From Hafnia alvei (GTDB lineage: Bacteria > Pseudomonadota > Gammaproteobacteria > Enterobacterales > Enterobacteriaceae): DNA of 64,000 bases. Positions 7,307-16,586 of this stretch are shown here, one piece after another (positions within the stretch are counted from its first letter, which is position 1; every line of letters starts with the position of its first letter). The translations under genes and the position numbers were made by a program. Location: positions 403,793 through 467,792 of the forward strand of contig NZ_FMIQ01000006.1 of the NCBI RefSeq assembly GCF_900095695.1. Direction: 5' to 3'. The notes below the pieces were generated by a model. The model searched no databases, was not told the DNA's origin, and saw only the letters and a program-made list of their open reading frames with translations.

Positions 7307-9976
7307 TTATTTCTTAGATTTTTTCTCAGCTTTGGCGGCAGGTGCTTTTACGGCTTCAGCTTCGAGTGATTCGCTGAACTCACGGCCGTAGAAAGTATCC
7401 ATCAGAATTTGCTTCAGTTCTGAGATCAGCGGGTAGCGTGGGTTAGCTCCGGTACACTGGTCATCGAATGCATCTTCAGACAGTTTGTCAACTTTAGCCA
7501 AGAAGTCAGCTTCTTGAACGCCAGCTTCACGGATAGATGCTGGAATGCCCAGATCTGCCTTGATGTTGTCCAACCATGCCAACAGTTTTTCAATCTTCGC
7601 AGCAGTACGGTCGCCCGGTGCGCTCAGACCTAAATGGTCTGCGATTTCAGCATAGCGGCGACGAGCCTGAGGGCGGTCGTACTGGCTGAAAGCAGTCTGC
7701 TTAGTTGGGTTATCGTTCGCGTTGTAGCGGATAACGTTAGAAATCAGCAGGGCGTTTGCTAAGCCGTGTGGAATATGGAACTCAGAACCCAGCTTGTGGG
7801 CCATGGAGTGGCATACACCCAAGAAGGCGTTGGCAAAAGCGATACCTGCGATAGTTGCCGCATTGTGAACACGCTCACGTGCAACTGGGTTTTTAGCCCC
7901 TTCATGGTAGCTTGCTGGCAGGTTTTCTTTCAGCAGCTTCAGCGCTTGCAGAGCCTGACCGTCAGAGTATTCGTTAGCCAGAACAGATACGTAAGCTTCC
8001 AGAGCATGAGTTACGGCATCCAGACCACCGAACGCACACAGTGATTTTGGCATGTTCATCACTAAGTTCGCATCAACGATCGCCATGTCTGGTGTCAATG
8101 CATAGTCAGCCAGTGGGTATTTCTGGCCTGTTGCATCGTCGGTGACCACGGCAAACGGAGTGACTTCTGAACCGGTACCTGAAGTGGTGGTGACGGCGAT
8201 CATTTTCGCTTTCACGCCCATTTTAGGGAACTTGTAGATACGCTTACGTATATCCATGAAGCGCAGTGCCAGTTCTTCAAAGTGAGTTTCAGGATGTTCG
8301 TACATCACCCACATAATTTTCGCTGCGTCCATTGGTGAACCACCGCCCAACGCGATAATCACGTCTGGTTTGAAGGAGTTCATCAGCTCTGCACCTTTAC
8401 GTACGATGCTCAGCGTTGGGTCAGCTTCAACTTCGAAGAAGACTTCAGTTTCGATACCGTGGCCTTTCAGGACTTTAGTGATCTGATCTGCGTAACCATT
8501 GTTGAACAGGAAGCGGTCAGTCACGATGAAGGCACGTTTTGCACCATCAGATGCTACTTCATCCAGCGCGATTGGCAGAGAGCCACGGCGGAAGTAGATA
8601 GATTTCGGAAGTTTATGCCACAACATGTTTTCTGCTCGCTTCGCCACGGTTTTTTTGTTCATCAGGTGTTTAGGCCCGACGTTTTCAGAGATGGAGTTAC
8701 CACCCCAAGAACCACAACCCAGAGTCAAAGATGGAGCAAGTTTGAAGTTATACAGGTCACCGATACCACCTTGAGAAGCAGGGGTGTTGATCAGGATACG
8801 TGCAGTCTTCATTTTTTCGCCGAAGTAATTTACACGCTCAGGCTGGTTATCCTGATCGGTGTACAGGCAAGAGGTATGGCCGATACCACCCATCTCAACC
8901 AATTTCTCAGCTTTAGTGACAGCTTCTTCAAAGTTTTTAGCGCGGTACATTGCCAGCGTTGGAGACAGTTTTTCATGAGCGAATGGTTCAGACTCATCAA
9001 CAACTTTCACTTCACCAATGAGGATCTTGGTGGTCGCTGGAACAGTAATGCCGGCCATTTTTGCAATTTCAGTGGCTGGCTGACCTACGATAGCCGCGTT
9101 CAGGCCGCCATTTTTCAGGATGATATCCTGAACGGCTTTCAATTCTTTACCTTGCAGCATGTAACCGCCGTGAGTGGCGAAACGCTCACGTACTGCGTCA
9201 TACACGGAGTCAACCACGATAACAGACTGTTCTGAAGCACAGATCACGCCGTTGTCGAAGGTTTTAGACATCAAGATAGAAGCAACAACACGTTTAATGT
9301 CGGCAGTTTCGTCAACAACAACCGGTGTGTTACCTGCACCAACGCCGATAGCAGGCTTACCAGAGCTATACGCTGCTTTAACCATGCCCGGGCCACCGGT
9401 GGCCAGAATCAGGTTAATGTCTGGGTGATGCATCAGTTGATTAGACAGTTCAACGCTTGGTTGATCGATCCAGCCGATGATATCTTTTGGCGCGCCAGCT
9501 GCGATAGCTGCCTGCAGAACGATATCTGCCGCTTTATTCGTCGCATTTTTGGCACGAGGGTGCGGAGAGAAGATGATACCGTTACGGGTTTTCAGGCTGA
9601 TAAGTGCCTTGAAGATTGCAGTGGACGTCGGGTTAGTTGTTGGCACGATACCGCAGATGATACCGATAGGTTCTGCGATAGTGATAGTACCGAACGTGTC
9701 ATCCTGAGACAGGATGCCACAGGTTTTTTCATCTTTATAAGCGTTATAGATATATTCGGATGCAAAGTGGTTTTTAATCACTTTATCTTCCACGATACCC
9801 ATACCTGATTCCTCAACGGCTAATTTAGCCAACGGGATACGGGCATCAGCAGCAGCCAGAGCGGCGGCGCGGAAGATTTTATCTACTTGCTCTTGAGTGT
9901 AATTGGCAAACTCACGCTGGGCTTTTTTAACACGTGCTACTAACGCATCTAGTTCAGCGATATTGGTTACAGCCAT
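7307..9976 (-). CDS. adhE: bifunctional acetaldehyde-CoA / alcohol dehydrogenase
   Basis: AdhE converts acetyl-CoA to acetaldehyde and then ethanol with two NADH, closing the redox balance in fermentation. It assembles into spirosomes. The 889-residue protein (E. coli 891) joins an aldehyde dehydrogenase half (about 1-440; active-site Cys in NGVICASEQ near 245) to an iron-dependent alcohol dehydrogenase half (from about 450). The latter has GGGSPMDAAK and the metal-binding DAVTHALEAYV and CHSMAHKLGSEFHIPHG segments. The last residues are an Ala/Lys-rich tail. An AGGAGAG ribosome site precedes the ATG at 9976. A CRP-type palindrome lies upstream (10240-10255). Confidence 0.98.
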   Translation of the reverse strand: MAVTNIAELDALVARVKKAQREFANYTQEQVDKIFRAAALAAADARIPLAKLAVEESGMGIVEDKVIKNHFASEYIYNAYKDEKTCGILSQDDTFGTITIAEPIGIICGIVPTTNPTSTAIFKALISLKTRNGIIFSPHPRAKNATNKAADIVLQAAIAAGAPKDIIGWIDQPSVELSNQLMHHPDINLILATGGPGMVKAAYSSGKPAIGVGAGNTPVVVDETADIKRVVASILMSKTFDNGVICASEQSVIVVDSVYDAVRERFATHGGYMLQGKELKAVQDIILKNGGLNAAIVGQPATEIAKMAGITVPATTKILIGEVKVVDESEPFAHEKLSPTLAMYRAKNFEEAVTKAEKLVEMGGIGHTSCLYTDQDNQPERVNYFGEKMKTARILINTPASQGGIGDLYNFKLAPSLTLGCGSWGGNSISENVGPKHLMNKKTVAKRAENMLWHKLPKSIYFRRGSLPIALDEVASDGAKRAFIVTDRFLFNNGYADQITKVLKGHGIETEVFFEVEADPTLSIVRKGAELMNSFKPDVIIALGGGSPMDAAKIMWVMYEHPETHFEELALRFMDIRKRIYKFPKMGVKAKMIAVTTTSGTGSEVTPFAVVTDDATGQKYPLADYALTPDMAIVDANLVMNMPKSLCAFGGLDAVTHALEAYVSVLANEYSDGQALQALKLLKENLPASYHEGAKNPVARERVHNAATIAGIAFANAFLGVCHSMAHKLGSEFHIPHGLANALLISNVIRYNANDNPTKQTAFSQYDRPQARRRYAEIADHLGLSAPGDRTAAKIEKLLAWLDNIKADLGIPASIREAGVQEADFLAKVDKLSEDAFDDQCTGANPRYPLISELKQILMDTFYGREFSESLEAEAVKAPAAKAEKKSKK

Positions 9977-10239
9977 AATGCTCTCCTGATAATGTTAAAC
10001 TTTTTTAGTCAATGAGCCGCACAAGCAACAAGTATAGACAGATAAATGTGCTCTCTTTCAGAAACTTCACTTACTGAAAAGTTCCCGTTGGCTGATTTGC
10101 TAAAACAGCTTAGCTAGCAGTGGAGAAGTAAAGCCTGTGTTAAACATGAACGGTTTGGCTTTCTGCTAATCAGTGGGCCAGATGATAATAGCAGGCCTTT
10201 ACTGTGACTCTGAGCTTACCCATTCTTAGGTAGTTGTTT

Positions 10240-10255
10240 TGTGATTTGAATCACA
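10240..10255. promoter_or_regulatory. CRP-type palindrome between adhE and ychE
   Basis: TGTGA-TTTGAA-TCACA matches both half-sites of the CRP consensus TGTGA-N6-TCACA exactly, within the longer palindrome TTTTGTGATT..AATCACAAAA. It lies about 264 bp upstream of adhE and 317 bp upstream of divergent ychE. The remainder of the 9977-10571 spacer carries no gene I can recognise. Confidence 0.75.
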
Positions 10256-10571
10256 AAAATGCCAAGCTGACACCTTTCAGCAATATGATACTGAGAGTCT
10301 TTATCATTAACGGGCAAAAGCGTCGAATTTTGCAGCGAAGTATCGATAAAATAAAACAATTTTGCAACAATGAGCCTCTTTTTACGCTTCTGAGTAAATG
10401 GAGTAAGAAATTAATACATTGAGCATAGATCGGGGCCATTATTTCCATTACATTACGCCGCAAGAACGTATCACTTCTATTGTGATTTGCTAACATTGTT
10501 CACCAAGTGGGTTTGCTAGTGACAATGTTGAAAATGACAGTCGCATTATTAATCTGGTTTTGGAGAGCATG

Positions 10572-11216
10572 GTGAGCCAGTCTTTGCTGGATTTATCTGG
10601 TTACATTAAGTTTTTTGTTGGTCTCTTCGCGTTGGTAAACCCAGTAGGTATTCTGCCGGTGTTTATTAGCATGACGAGCTATCAGGCGGTTGCGGCACGC
10701 AACAAAACCAATCTGACGGCCAATACGTCAGTTGCCATCATTTTGATCTCTTCTTTATTGCTGGGCGATTCAATATTGATGTTCTTCGGCATCTCGATTG
10801 ATTCCTTCCGTATTGCGGGGGGCATCTTGGTGGTGACCATTGCGATGTCGATGATTAGCGGGAAACTGGGCGAAGATAAGCAGAATAAACAAGAAAAATC
10901 AGAAACTGCGATCCGAGAAAATGTAGGCGTTGTACCGTTGGCATTGCCATTAATGGCTGGACCCGGCGCAATCAGCTCAACGATTGTTTGGAGTTCTCGC
11001 TACCACGGTTGGCAAAACCTGCTTGGGTTTTCTCTGGCCATTATTCTGTTTGCGTTCTGTTGTTGGCTACTATTTAGGGCTGCACCGTTGCTGGTCCGCT
11101 TGCTCGGTCAAACAGGCATTAACGTCATCACGCGAATCATGGGTTTGCTATTAATGGCGTTAGGTATTGAATTTATTGTTACAGGCCTGCGATCTATATT
11201 CCCCGGACTGTTATAA
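10572..11216 (+). CDS. ychE: YchE, MarC-family inner membrane protein
   Basis: A 214-residue polytopic protein of the MarC/UPF0056 family with about six hydrophobic segments. Conserved stretches are FALVNPVGILPVF, DSFRIAGGILV and LPLMAGPGAIS. No transport substrate is established for the family. The GTG at 10572 is preferred over the ATG three bases earlier because GGAGAG then stands at normal spacing and the start aligns residue for residue with E. coli YchE. It lies between adhE and opp as in E. coli. Confidence 0.93.
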   Translation: MSQSLLDLSGYIKFFVGLFALVNPVGILPVFISMTSYQAVAARNKTNLTANTSVAIILISSLLLGDSILMFFGISIDSFRIAGGILVVTIAMSMISGKLGEDKQNKQEKSETAIRENVGVVPLALPLMAGPGAISSTIVWSSRYHGWQNLLGFSLAIILFAFCCWLLFRAAPLLVRLLGQTGINVITRIMGLLLMALGIEFIVTGLRSIFPGLL

Positions 11217-11240
11217 CCCATCAAATATCACGATATGATG

Positions 11241-11275
11241 AAACCGCTGTCGGCGTTGCCGATGGCGGTTTTTTT
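11241..11275 (+). terminator. ychE intrinsic terminator
   Basis: AAACCGC-TG-TCGGC-GTT-GCCGA-TG-GCGGTTT followed by T residues, about 25 bp after the ychE stop codon. The stem is interrupted by one internal loop. Confidence 0.85.
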
Positions 11276-11967
11276 CACTGGGCCGCATACTTACTTCAAT
11301 AGTGTGTTGTTTCGCACTTCAGCCATAAACCTGCGTTATTTCAATAAGTTTGTTTTACTTACGTGATGATTTATTGACGTAATGAGCACAAATTTTGTTC
11401 AAAAAATCACATCACAACATTCTGCTGAAACCCGTTATTAACGGGCTTATAGAATGCTCATAAGATCATCAATGGTTGAATCTTCTTACATTTGTTAATT
11501 TAACGATGTATTACTTCATAACTTTCCTTAAGCCTGAATGATTTGCTTTATAACATGGCTTGAAGAAAAGATATTATGTTATATCAGCGAGTTATCATTG
11601 ATCTTTCCCCTCCCTCAGTGCAGTCTGTCAGAAGGCTAGAGTCGTAATAAAGAGAATTGCGTAACATTTCTATAAAAATAATTAGCAGTGATTTTAACCA
11701 TCTGTTAGCTTCTGGGCATAATCACTGCGCTTAGCGTTGATGAGACAACTTTGTGCTGAAGCATTACCAGAAAAAGCGCCGCTGAATATTTCTGTGTCTG
11801 ACCTGAGTCAAAGATTGCTATCGCTAAAAGTTCTAGATCTGAAACAGTAATGACGTTTTAAAACCACCTATCATGTCGGCAACTTCGTTCCTTGCTGATC
11901 TGGCCATAAAGCTAACAAAAGTTGGCATGTCCTCATGGACATCTTATTAAAGGGGAGTGGGTATACA
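11276..11967. other. long oppA upstream region
   Basis: About 690 bp between ychE and oppA without a convincing ORF. It presumably holds the oppA promoter and leader. No clear operator was recognised by eye. The E. coli opp operon also has a long upstream region. Confidence 0.5.
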
Positions 11968-13605
11968 ATGAGCAAACACATCAAAAAGAATTTACTGGCC
12001 GTAAGCGTTATGGCGGCATTGGGCATGTTTAGTATTGCGCAGGTCCAGGCGGCGGATGTTCCTGCCGGTGTTAAGCTGGCCGATAAACAAGAGCTGGTCA
12101 AAAATAACGGTTCTGAAGTTCAGTCATTAGACCCGCATAAAATTGAAGGCGTACCCGAAAACAACGTCACTAATGACTTGATGGAAGGTTTAACCCAGCA
12201 CGATCCTCAGGGGAAAACTATCCCAGGCACGGCGGTGAGTTGGGACAATAAAGATTTTAAAGTATGGACTTTCCATATTCGCCCTGATGCCAAATGGTCA
12301 AATGGTCAGCCTGTTACCGCAGAAGATTTTGTTTATAGCTGGCAGCGTATTGTTGATCCAAAAACCGCATCGCCGTACGCCAGCTATCTGCAATACGCTC
12401 ACGTTGAAAACGTAGACGACATTATTGCGGGAAAAAAAGATAAATCGACGCTGGGCGTGAAAGCGCTTGATGATAAAACTTTCCAAATTACCTTAACCGA
12501 GCCCGTACCGTATTTAGCAGAAATGACGTCGCATTACGCCATGAAACCGGTGAACAAAGCCGTGGTGGAAAAATTTGGCGACAAATGGACGCTGCCTGAA
12601 AACTACGTGAGCAACGGCGCTTATAAATTAAAAGATTGGGTCGTTAACGAGCGTATTGTCTTAGAGCGTAACCCTGAATATTGGGACAATGCGAAAACCG
12701 TTATTAATAAAGTCACGTTCCTGCCTATTGCTTCTGAAGTGACCGACGTCAACCGCTACCGTACCGGCGAAATCGATGTCACCTATAATAATATGCCAAT
12801 CGAACTATTCCAGAAGTTGAAAAAAGAGATCCCGCAGGAAGTTAAAGCCGATCCCTATCTGTGCACTTACTACTATGAAATTAATAACCAGAAGCCACCA
12901 TTTAACGATGAGCGCGTGCGTGAGGCCCTTAAGTTAGGGATGGACCGCGATATTATCGTTAACAAAGTCAAAAACCAGGGCGATCTGCCAGCCTACAGCT
13001 TTACCCCTCCTTATACCGATGGCGCTAAGTTAACCCCGCCTGAGTGGTTTGGTTGGTCACAGGAAAAACGTAATGAAGAGGCGAAGAAGTTACTCGCCGC
13101 TGCGGGCTATGGCCCAGATAAACCACTGACGTTTAACCTGTTGTACAACACCTCCGATTTGCATAAAAAACTGGCGATTGCCGCAGCTTCTATTTGGAAG
13201 AAAAATCTGGGTGTGAACGTTAAGTTGGAAAACCAAGAGTGGAAAACGTTCTTGGATACCCGTCATCAGGGCACCTATGATGTTTCGCGTGCGGGCTGGT
13301 GTGCCGATTACAACGAGCCAAGTTCATTCCTGAACATGATGCTGTCTGACAGCAGCAGTAACACGCCTCACTATAAGAGCGCAGCCTTTGATAAAATCAT
13401 GGCTGGCGCACTGCAAACCAACAGCAAAGAGGCGCGAGCCGCCGTTTATCAACAGGCTGAACAGCAGCTTGATAAAGATTCTGCCATTGTCCCTGTCTAT
13501 TACTACGTTAATGCGCGTCTGGTGAAACCCTATGTAGGCGGTTATACCGGTAAAGATCCGCAAGATAACGTATACGATAAAAACTTGTACATTATTCAGC
13601 ACTAA
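11968..13605 (+). CDS. oppA: periplasmic oligopeptide-binding protein OppA
   Basis: OppA captures 2-5 residue peptides, including cell-wall peptides when helped by MppA, and delivers them to OppBCDF. The 545-residue precursor starts with a signal peptide ending AQVQAA. An SBP_bac_5 body follows, with KIEGVPENNV and NDFVYSWQR-type blocks. The two cysteines that form the family disulfide are kept (DPYLCTYYY and RAGWCADYNE). The ATG at 11968 has AGGGGAG upstream and gives the expected signal sequence. Codons 2-5 contain GCAAACACA, complementary to the GcvB R1 region. oppA is the first and probably most expressed gene of oppABCDF. Confidence 0.98.
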   Translation: MSKHIKKNLLAVSVMAALGMFSIAQVQAADVPAGVKLADKQELVKNNGSEVQSLDPHKIEGVPENNVTNDLMEGLTQHDPQGKTIPGTAVSWDNKDFKVWTFHIRPDAKWSNGQPVTAEDFVYSWQRIVDPKTASPYASYLQYAHVENVDDIIAGKKDKSTLGVKALDDKTFQITLTEPVPYLAEMTSHYAMKPVNKAVVEKFGDKWTLPENYVSNGAYKLKDWVVNERIVLERNPEYWDNAKTVINKVTFLPIASEVTDVNRYRTGEIDVTYNNMPIELFQKLKKEIPQEVKADPYLCTYYYEINNQKPPFNDERVREALKLGMDRDIIVNKVKNQGDLPAYSFTPPYTDGAKLTPPEWFGWSQEKRNEEAKKLLAAAGYGPDKPLTFNLLYNTSDLHKKLAIAAASIWKKNLGVNVKLENQEWKTFLDTRHQGTYDVSRAGWCADYNEPSSFLNMMLSDSSSNTPHYKSAAFDKIMAGALQTNSKEARAAVYQQAEQQLDKDSAIVPVYYYVNARLVKPYVGGYTGKDPQDNVYDKNLYIIQH

Positions 13606-13620
13606 TATATGTAAATTTAT

Positions 13621-13651
13621 CAACGCCGTAGCAAATAAGGCTACGGCGTTG
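13621..13651 (+). other. oppA-oppB intercistronic hairpin
   Basis: CAACGCCGTAGC and GCTACGGCGTTG form a perfect 12-bp stem with a 7-nt loop, 15 bp after the oppA stop codon. It has no U-run. It likely protects the 3' end of an oppA-only mRNA or causes partial termination, giving the excess of binding protein over permease expected for such operons. Confidence 0.8.
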
Positions 13652-13741
13652 ATAGCCGATATAGAAGTAGCAGTGGCAGGGTAACCTCGCCACTTTTCAA
13701 AAATATAATCAGCCATAAGGCTGAAGTGCAGGGCTAGGGCA

Positions 13742-14662
13742 ATGTTAAAATTTATCTTTCGGCGCTTGCTTGAGGCGATACCGACGCTATTTATCCTGAT
13801 CACCATCTCATTCTTCATGATGCGCTTAGCGCCGGGTAGCCCATTTACCGGTGAACGCGCTTTGCCGCCAGAAGTTTTGGCTAATATCGAAGCGAAATAT
13901 CATCTTAACGATCCTATCTGGAAACAATACGGACATTATTTAGTGCAATTAGGCCACGGTGATTTTGGCCCCTCATTTAAATATAAAGATTATTCCGTTA
14001 ATGATTTGGTGAGCGCGTCGTTTCCTGTTTCGGCCAAATTAGGTTTTGCAGCCTTTTTATTGGCGGTAGTTTTTGGTGTGACGGCGGGCGTGTTAGCTGC
14101 GCTAAAACAAAATAGCAAATGGGATTATGCGGTTATGGGGGTGGCCATGACCGGTATTGTCATCCCCAGTTTCGTGGTTGCGCCGTTATTGGTGTTAATT
14201 TTTGCCATTCAGCTGAAATGGCTGCCGGGAGGCGGGTGGAACGGCGGGGCGCTCAAGTTTATGATTTTGCCAATGGTGGCACTCTCATTAGCTTATATCG
14301 CCAGCATCGCGCGTATTACCCGTGGCTCCATGATTGAAGTTTTGCATTCCAACTTTATTCGTACCGCACGGGCGAAAGGCTTACCGATGCGTCGCATTAT
14401 TTTGCGTCACGCATTGAAACCTGCGTTGCTGCCAGTGCTCTCGTATTTAGGCCCAGCCTTTGTCGGTATTATTACGGGTTCGATGGTTATCGAAACTATT
14501 TATGGATTGCCGGGTATCGGCCAGCTGTTTGTTAACGGTGCGCTGAACCGTGACTACTCCTTGGTGTTGAGCCTAACCATTTTGGTTGGCGCGCTGACCA
14601 TCCTGTTTAACGCGATTGTCGATGTGCTTTATGCCGTCATCGATCCGAAAATCCGTTACTGA
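13742..14662 (+). CDS. oppB: oligopeptide ABC transporter permease OppB
   Basis: OppB is one of the two membrane subunits of the peptide importer. The 306-residue protein has about six transmembrane segments, the characteristic N-terminal MLKFIFRRLLEAIPTLF and a periplasmic loop before the BPD_transp_1 core (from about 95). The EAA loop that docks on the ATPases reads RTARAKGLPMRRIILRHALK. It follows oppA by about 136 bp, across the hairpin, and is followed by oppC after 15 bp. Confidence 0.97.
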   Translation: MLKFIFRRLLEAIPTLFILITISFFMMRLAPGSPFTGERALPPEVLANIEAKYHLNDPIWKQYGHYLVQLGHGDFGPSFKYKDYSVNDLVSASFPVSAKLGFAAFLLAVVFGVTAGVLAALKQNSKWDYAVMGVAMTGIVIPSFVVAPLLVLIFAIQLKWLPGGGWNGGALKFMILPMVALSLAYIASIARITRGSMIEVLHSNFIRTARAKGLPMRRIILRHALKPALLPVLSYLGPAFVGIITGSMVIETIYGLPGIGQLFVNGALNRDYSLVLSLTILVGALTILFNAIVDVLYAVIDPKIRY

Positions 14663-14677
14663 TTCGGGAGATCGCAA

Positions 14678-15586
14678 ATGTTACTGAATAAAAAAAATGC
14701 GCAGGTGGTCGAAAATTTCGGTGAACAACTGGAAGTGGAAGGTCGTAGCCTGTGGCAAGATGCGCGCCGTCGTTTCGTTCATAACCGCGCCGCGTTGGCG
14801 AGCCTGTTTGTACTGAGCCTGATCGCGCTATTTGTGATTTTTGCCCCGATGCTATCGCAATTTGCCTATGACGACACCGATTGGGGAATGATGTCATCGG
14901 CGCCAGATATGGAGTCAGGCCACTACTTTGGCACGGATTCTTCCGGGCGTGATTTGCTGGTGCGCGTGGCGATTGGCGGCCGTATTTCGTTAATGGTAGG
15001 GATTGCGGCGGCGCTGGTTGCGGTGGTCGTTGGCACCTTGTATGGCGCGATGGCCGGTTACGTGGGTGGCAAAACCGACTCGGTGATGATGCGCCTGCTC
15101 GAGATCCTCAACTCCTTCCCATTCATGTTTTTCGTGATTTTGCTGGTGACCTTCTTTGGGCAAAATATCCTGCTGATCTTTGTGGCGATCGGCATGGTGT
15201 CGTGGTTGGACATGGCGCGTATCGTGCGTGGACAAACGCTGAGTTTGAAGCGCAAAGAGTTTATTGAAGCGGCGCTGGTGGGCGGTGTATCCACACGCAA
15301 AATTGTCACTCGCCATATTGTTCCCAACGTGCTGGGCGTGGTAGTGGTGTATGCCTCTTTATTGGTGCCAAGCATGATTTTGTTTGAATCCTTCCTCAGC
15401 TTCTTAGGGCTAGGGACTCAAGAACCGTTGAGCAGCTGGGGCGCGTTGCTGAGCGATGGCGCCAACTCAATGGAAGTGTCTCCGTGGTTGCTGATGTATC
15501 CGGCTGCGTTTCTAGTTGTGACGCTATTCTGTTTCAACTTTATCGGCGATGGTCTACGTGACGCCCTCGACCCGAAAGATCGTTAA
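14678..15586 (+). CDS. oppC: oligopeptide ABC transporter permease OppC
   Basis: OppC is the second permease subunit of the Opp importer, 302 residues as in E. coli. It has an N-terminal cytoplasmic stretch (EVEGRSLWQDARRRFVHNRA), a first membrane helix near residues 42-62, the HYFGTDSSGRDLL signature of the OppC/DppC group and five further membrane segments. The EAA loop includes EAALVGGVSTRKIVTRHIVP. A GGGAG-type ribosome site precedes the ATG at 14678. It is part of oppABCDF. Confidence 0.97.
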   Translation: MLLNKKNAQVVENFGEQLEVEGRSLWQDARRRFVHNRAALASLFVLSLIALFVIFAPMLSQFAYDDTDWGMMSSAPDMESGHYFGTDSSGRDLLVRVAIGGRISLMVGIAAALVAVVVGTLYGAMAGYVGGKTDSVMMRLLEILNSFPFMFFVILLVTFFGQNILLIFVAIGMVSWLDMARIVRGQTLSLKRKEFIEAALVGGVSTRKIVTRHIVPNVLGVVVVYASLLVPSMILFESFLSFLGLGTQEPLSSWGALLSDGANSMEVSPWLLMYPAAFLVVTLFCFNFIGDGLRDALDPKDR

Positions 15587-15596
15587 GGAGTTTACG

Positions 15597-16586
15597 ATGA
15601 TGACAACAGATAAAAGCGCAGAGCGGCTGCTGGCGGTAAAAGATCTCCGCGTCACCTTCACCACCAACGACGGCGATGTCACGGCGGTCAACGATTTAAA
15701 CTTCTCGCTGCGAGCGGGTGAAACGCTCGGTATCGTTGGCGAGTCGGGTTCAGGGAAATCACAAACGGCGTTTGCGCTGATGGGATTGTTGGCACAAAAC
15801 GGCAGTATCGGCGGCTCCGCGTTGTTCAACGGACGTGAAATACTCAATCTACCGGAGAAGCAGCTCAATAAACTGCGCGCCGAAGAGATTGCAATGATCT
15901 TCCAAGATCCGATGACCTCTCTGAACCCTTACATGCGCGTCGGCGAACAGCTGATGGAAGTGCTGATGCTGCATAAAGGCATGAGCAAAGCGCAGGCTTT
16001 CGAAGAATCGGTGCGTATGCTGGATGCGGTAAAAATGCCGGAAGCGCGCAAGCGCATGCGCATGTTCCCGCATGAGTTTTCCGGCGGTATGCGTCAGCGC
16101 GTGATGATTGCCATGGCGCTACTGTGTCGGCCTAAACTGTTGATCGCTGATGAACCCACCACGGCATTGGACGTTACGGTGCAGGCACAAATTATGACGC
16201 TGCTCAATGAGTTGAAAAGCGAGTTTAATACCGCGATTATCATGATCACTCACGATCTGGGCGTGGTGGCGGGCATCTGCGACAAAGTGTTGGTGATGTA
16301 TGCCGGGCGAACCATGGAATACGGTCAAGCACGCGACGTATTTTATTCGCCTAGCCATCCCTATTCGATTGGCCTGCTAAACGCAGTGCCGCGTTTAGAC
16401 GGCGAAAATGAATCTCTGCTAACCATCCCTGGTAATCCACCCAATCTGTTGCGCTTGCCGAAAGGCTGCCCATTCCAGCCGCGTTGTCCTCACTCTACTG
16501 AGCAGTGTATGCAAATGCCGCCGCTGGAGTCATTTGGGGAAGGGCGTTTACGCGCCTGTTTTAGAACCGTGGAGGAATTGGCATGA
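15597..16586 (+). CDS. oppD: oligopeptide ABC transporter ATPase OppD
   Basis: OppD is one of the two ATPases that power peptide import. The product has 329 residues with Walker [11 protein letters not shown]-loop IFQDPMTSLNP, signature FSGGMRQR, Walker [13 protein letters not shown] and switch His in MITHDLGV. The C-terminal oligopeptide/dipeptide extension carries CPFQPRCPH, part of the four-cysteine iron-sulfur motif of this subfamily. The start at 15597 follows AAGGAG by six bases; a second ATG is at 15600. The gene overlaps oppF by 4 nt (ATGA). Confidence 0.97.
   Translation: MMTTDKSAERLLAVKDLRVTFTTNDGDVTAVNDLNFSLRAGETLGIVGESGSGKSQTAFALMGLLAQNGSIGGSALFNGREILNLPEKQLNKLRAEEIAMIFQDPMTSLNPYMRVGEQLMEVLMLHKGMSKAQAFEESVRMLDAVKMPEARKRMRMFPHEFSGGMRQRVMIAMALLCRPKLLIADEPTTALDVTVQAQIMTLLNELKSEFNTAIIMITHDLGVVAGICDKVLVMYAGRTMEYGQARDVFYSPSHPYSIGLLNAVPRLDGENESLLTIPGNPPNLLRLPKGCPFQPRCPHSTEQCMQMPPLESFGEGRLRACFRTVEELA

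Noticed and set aside
8459..9235. Long open frame on the plus strand opposite adhE (258 codons)
   Set aside because: It lies wholly antisense to the strongly conserved adhE, its product is rich in Phe, Arg and Thr with no family features, and it has no ribosome site.
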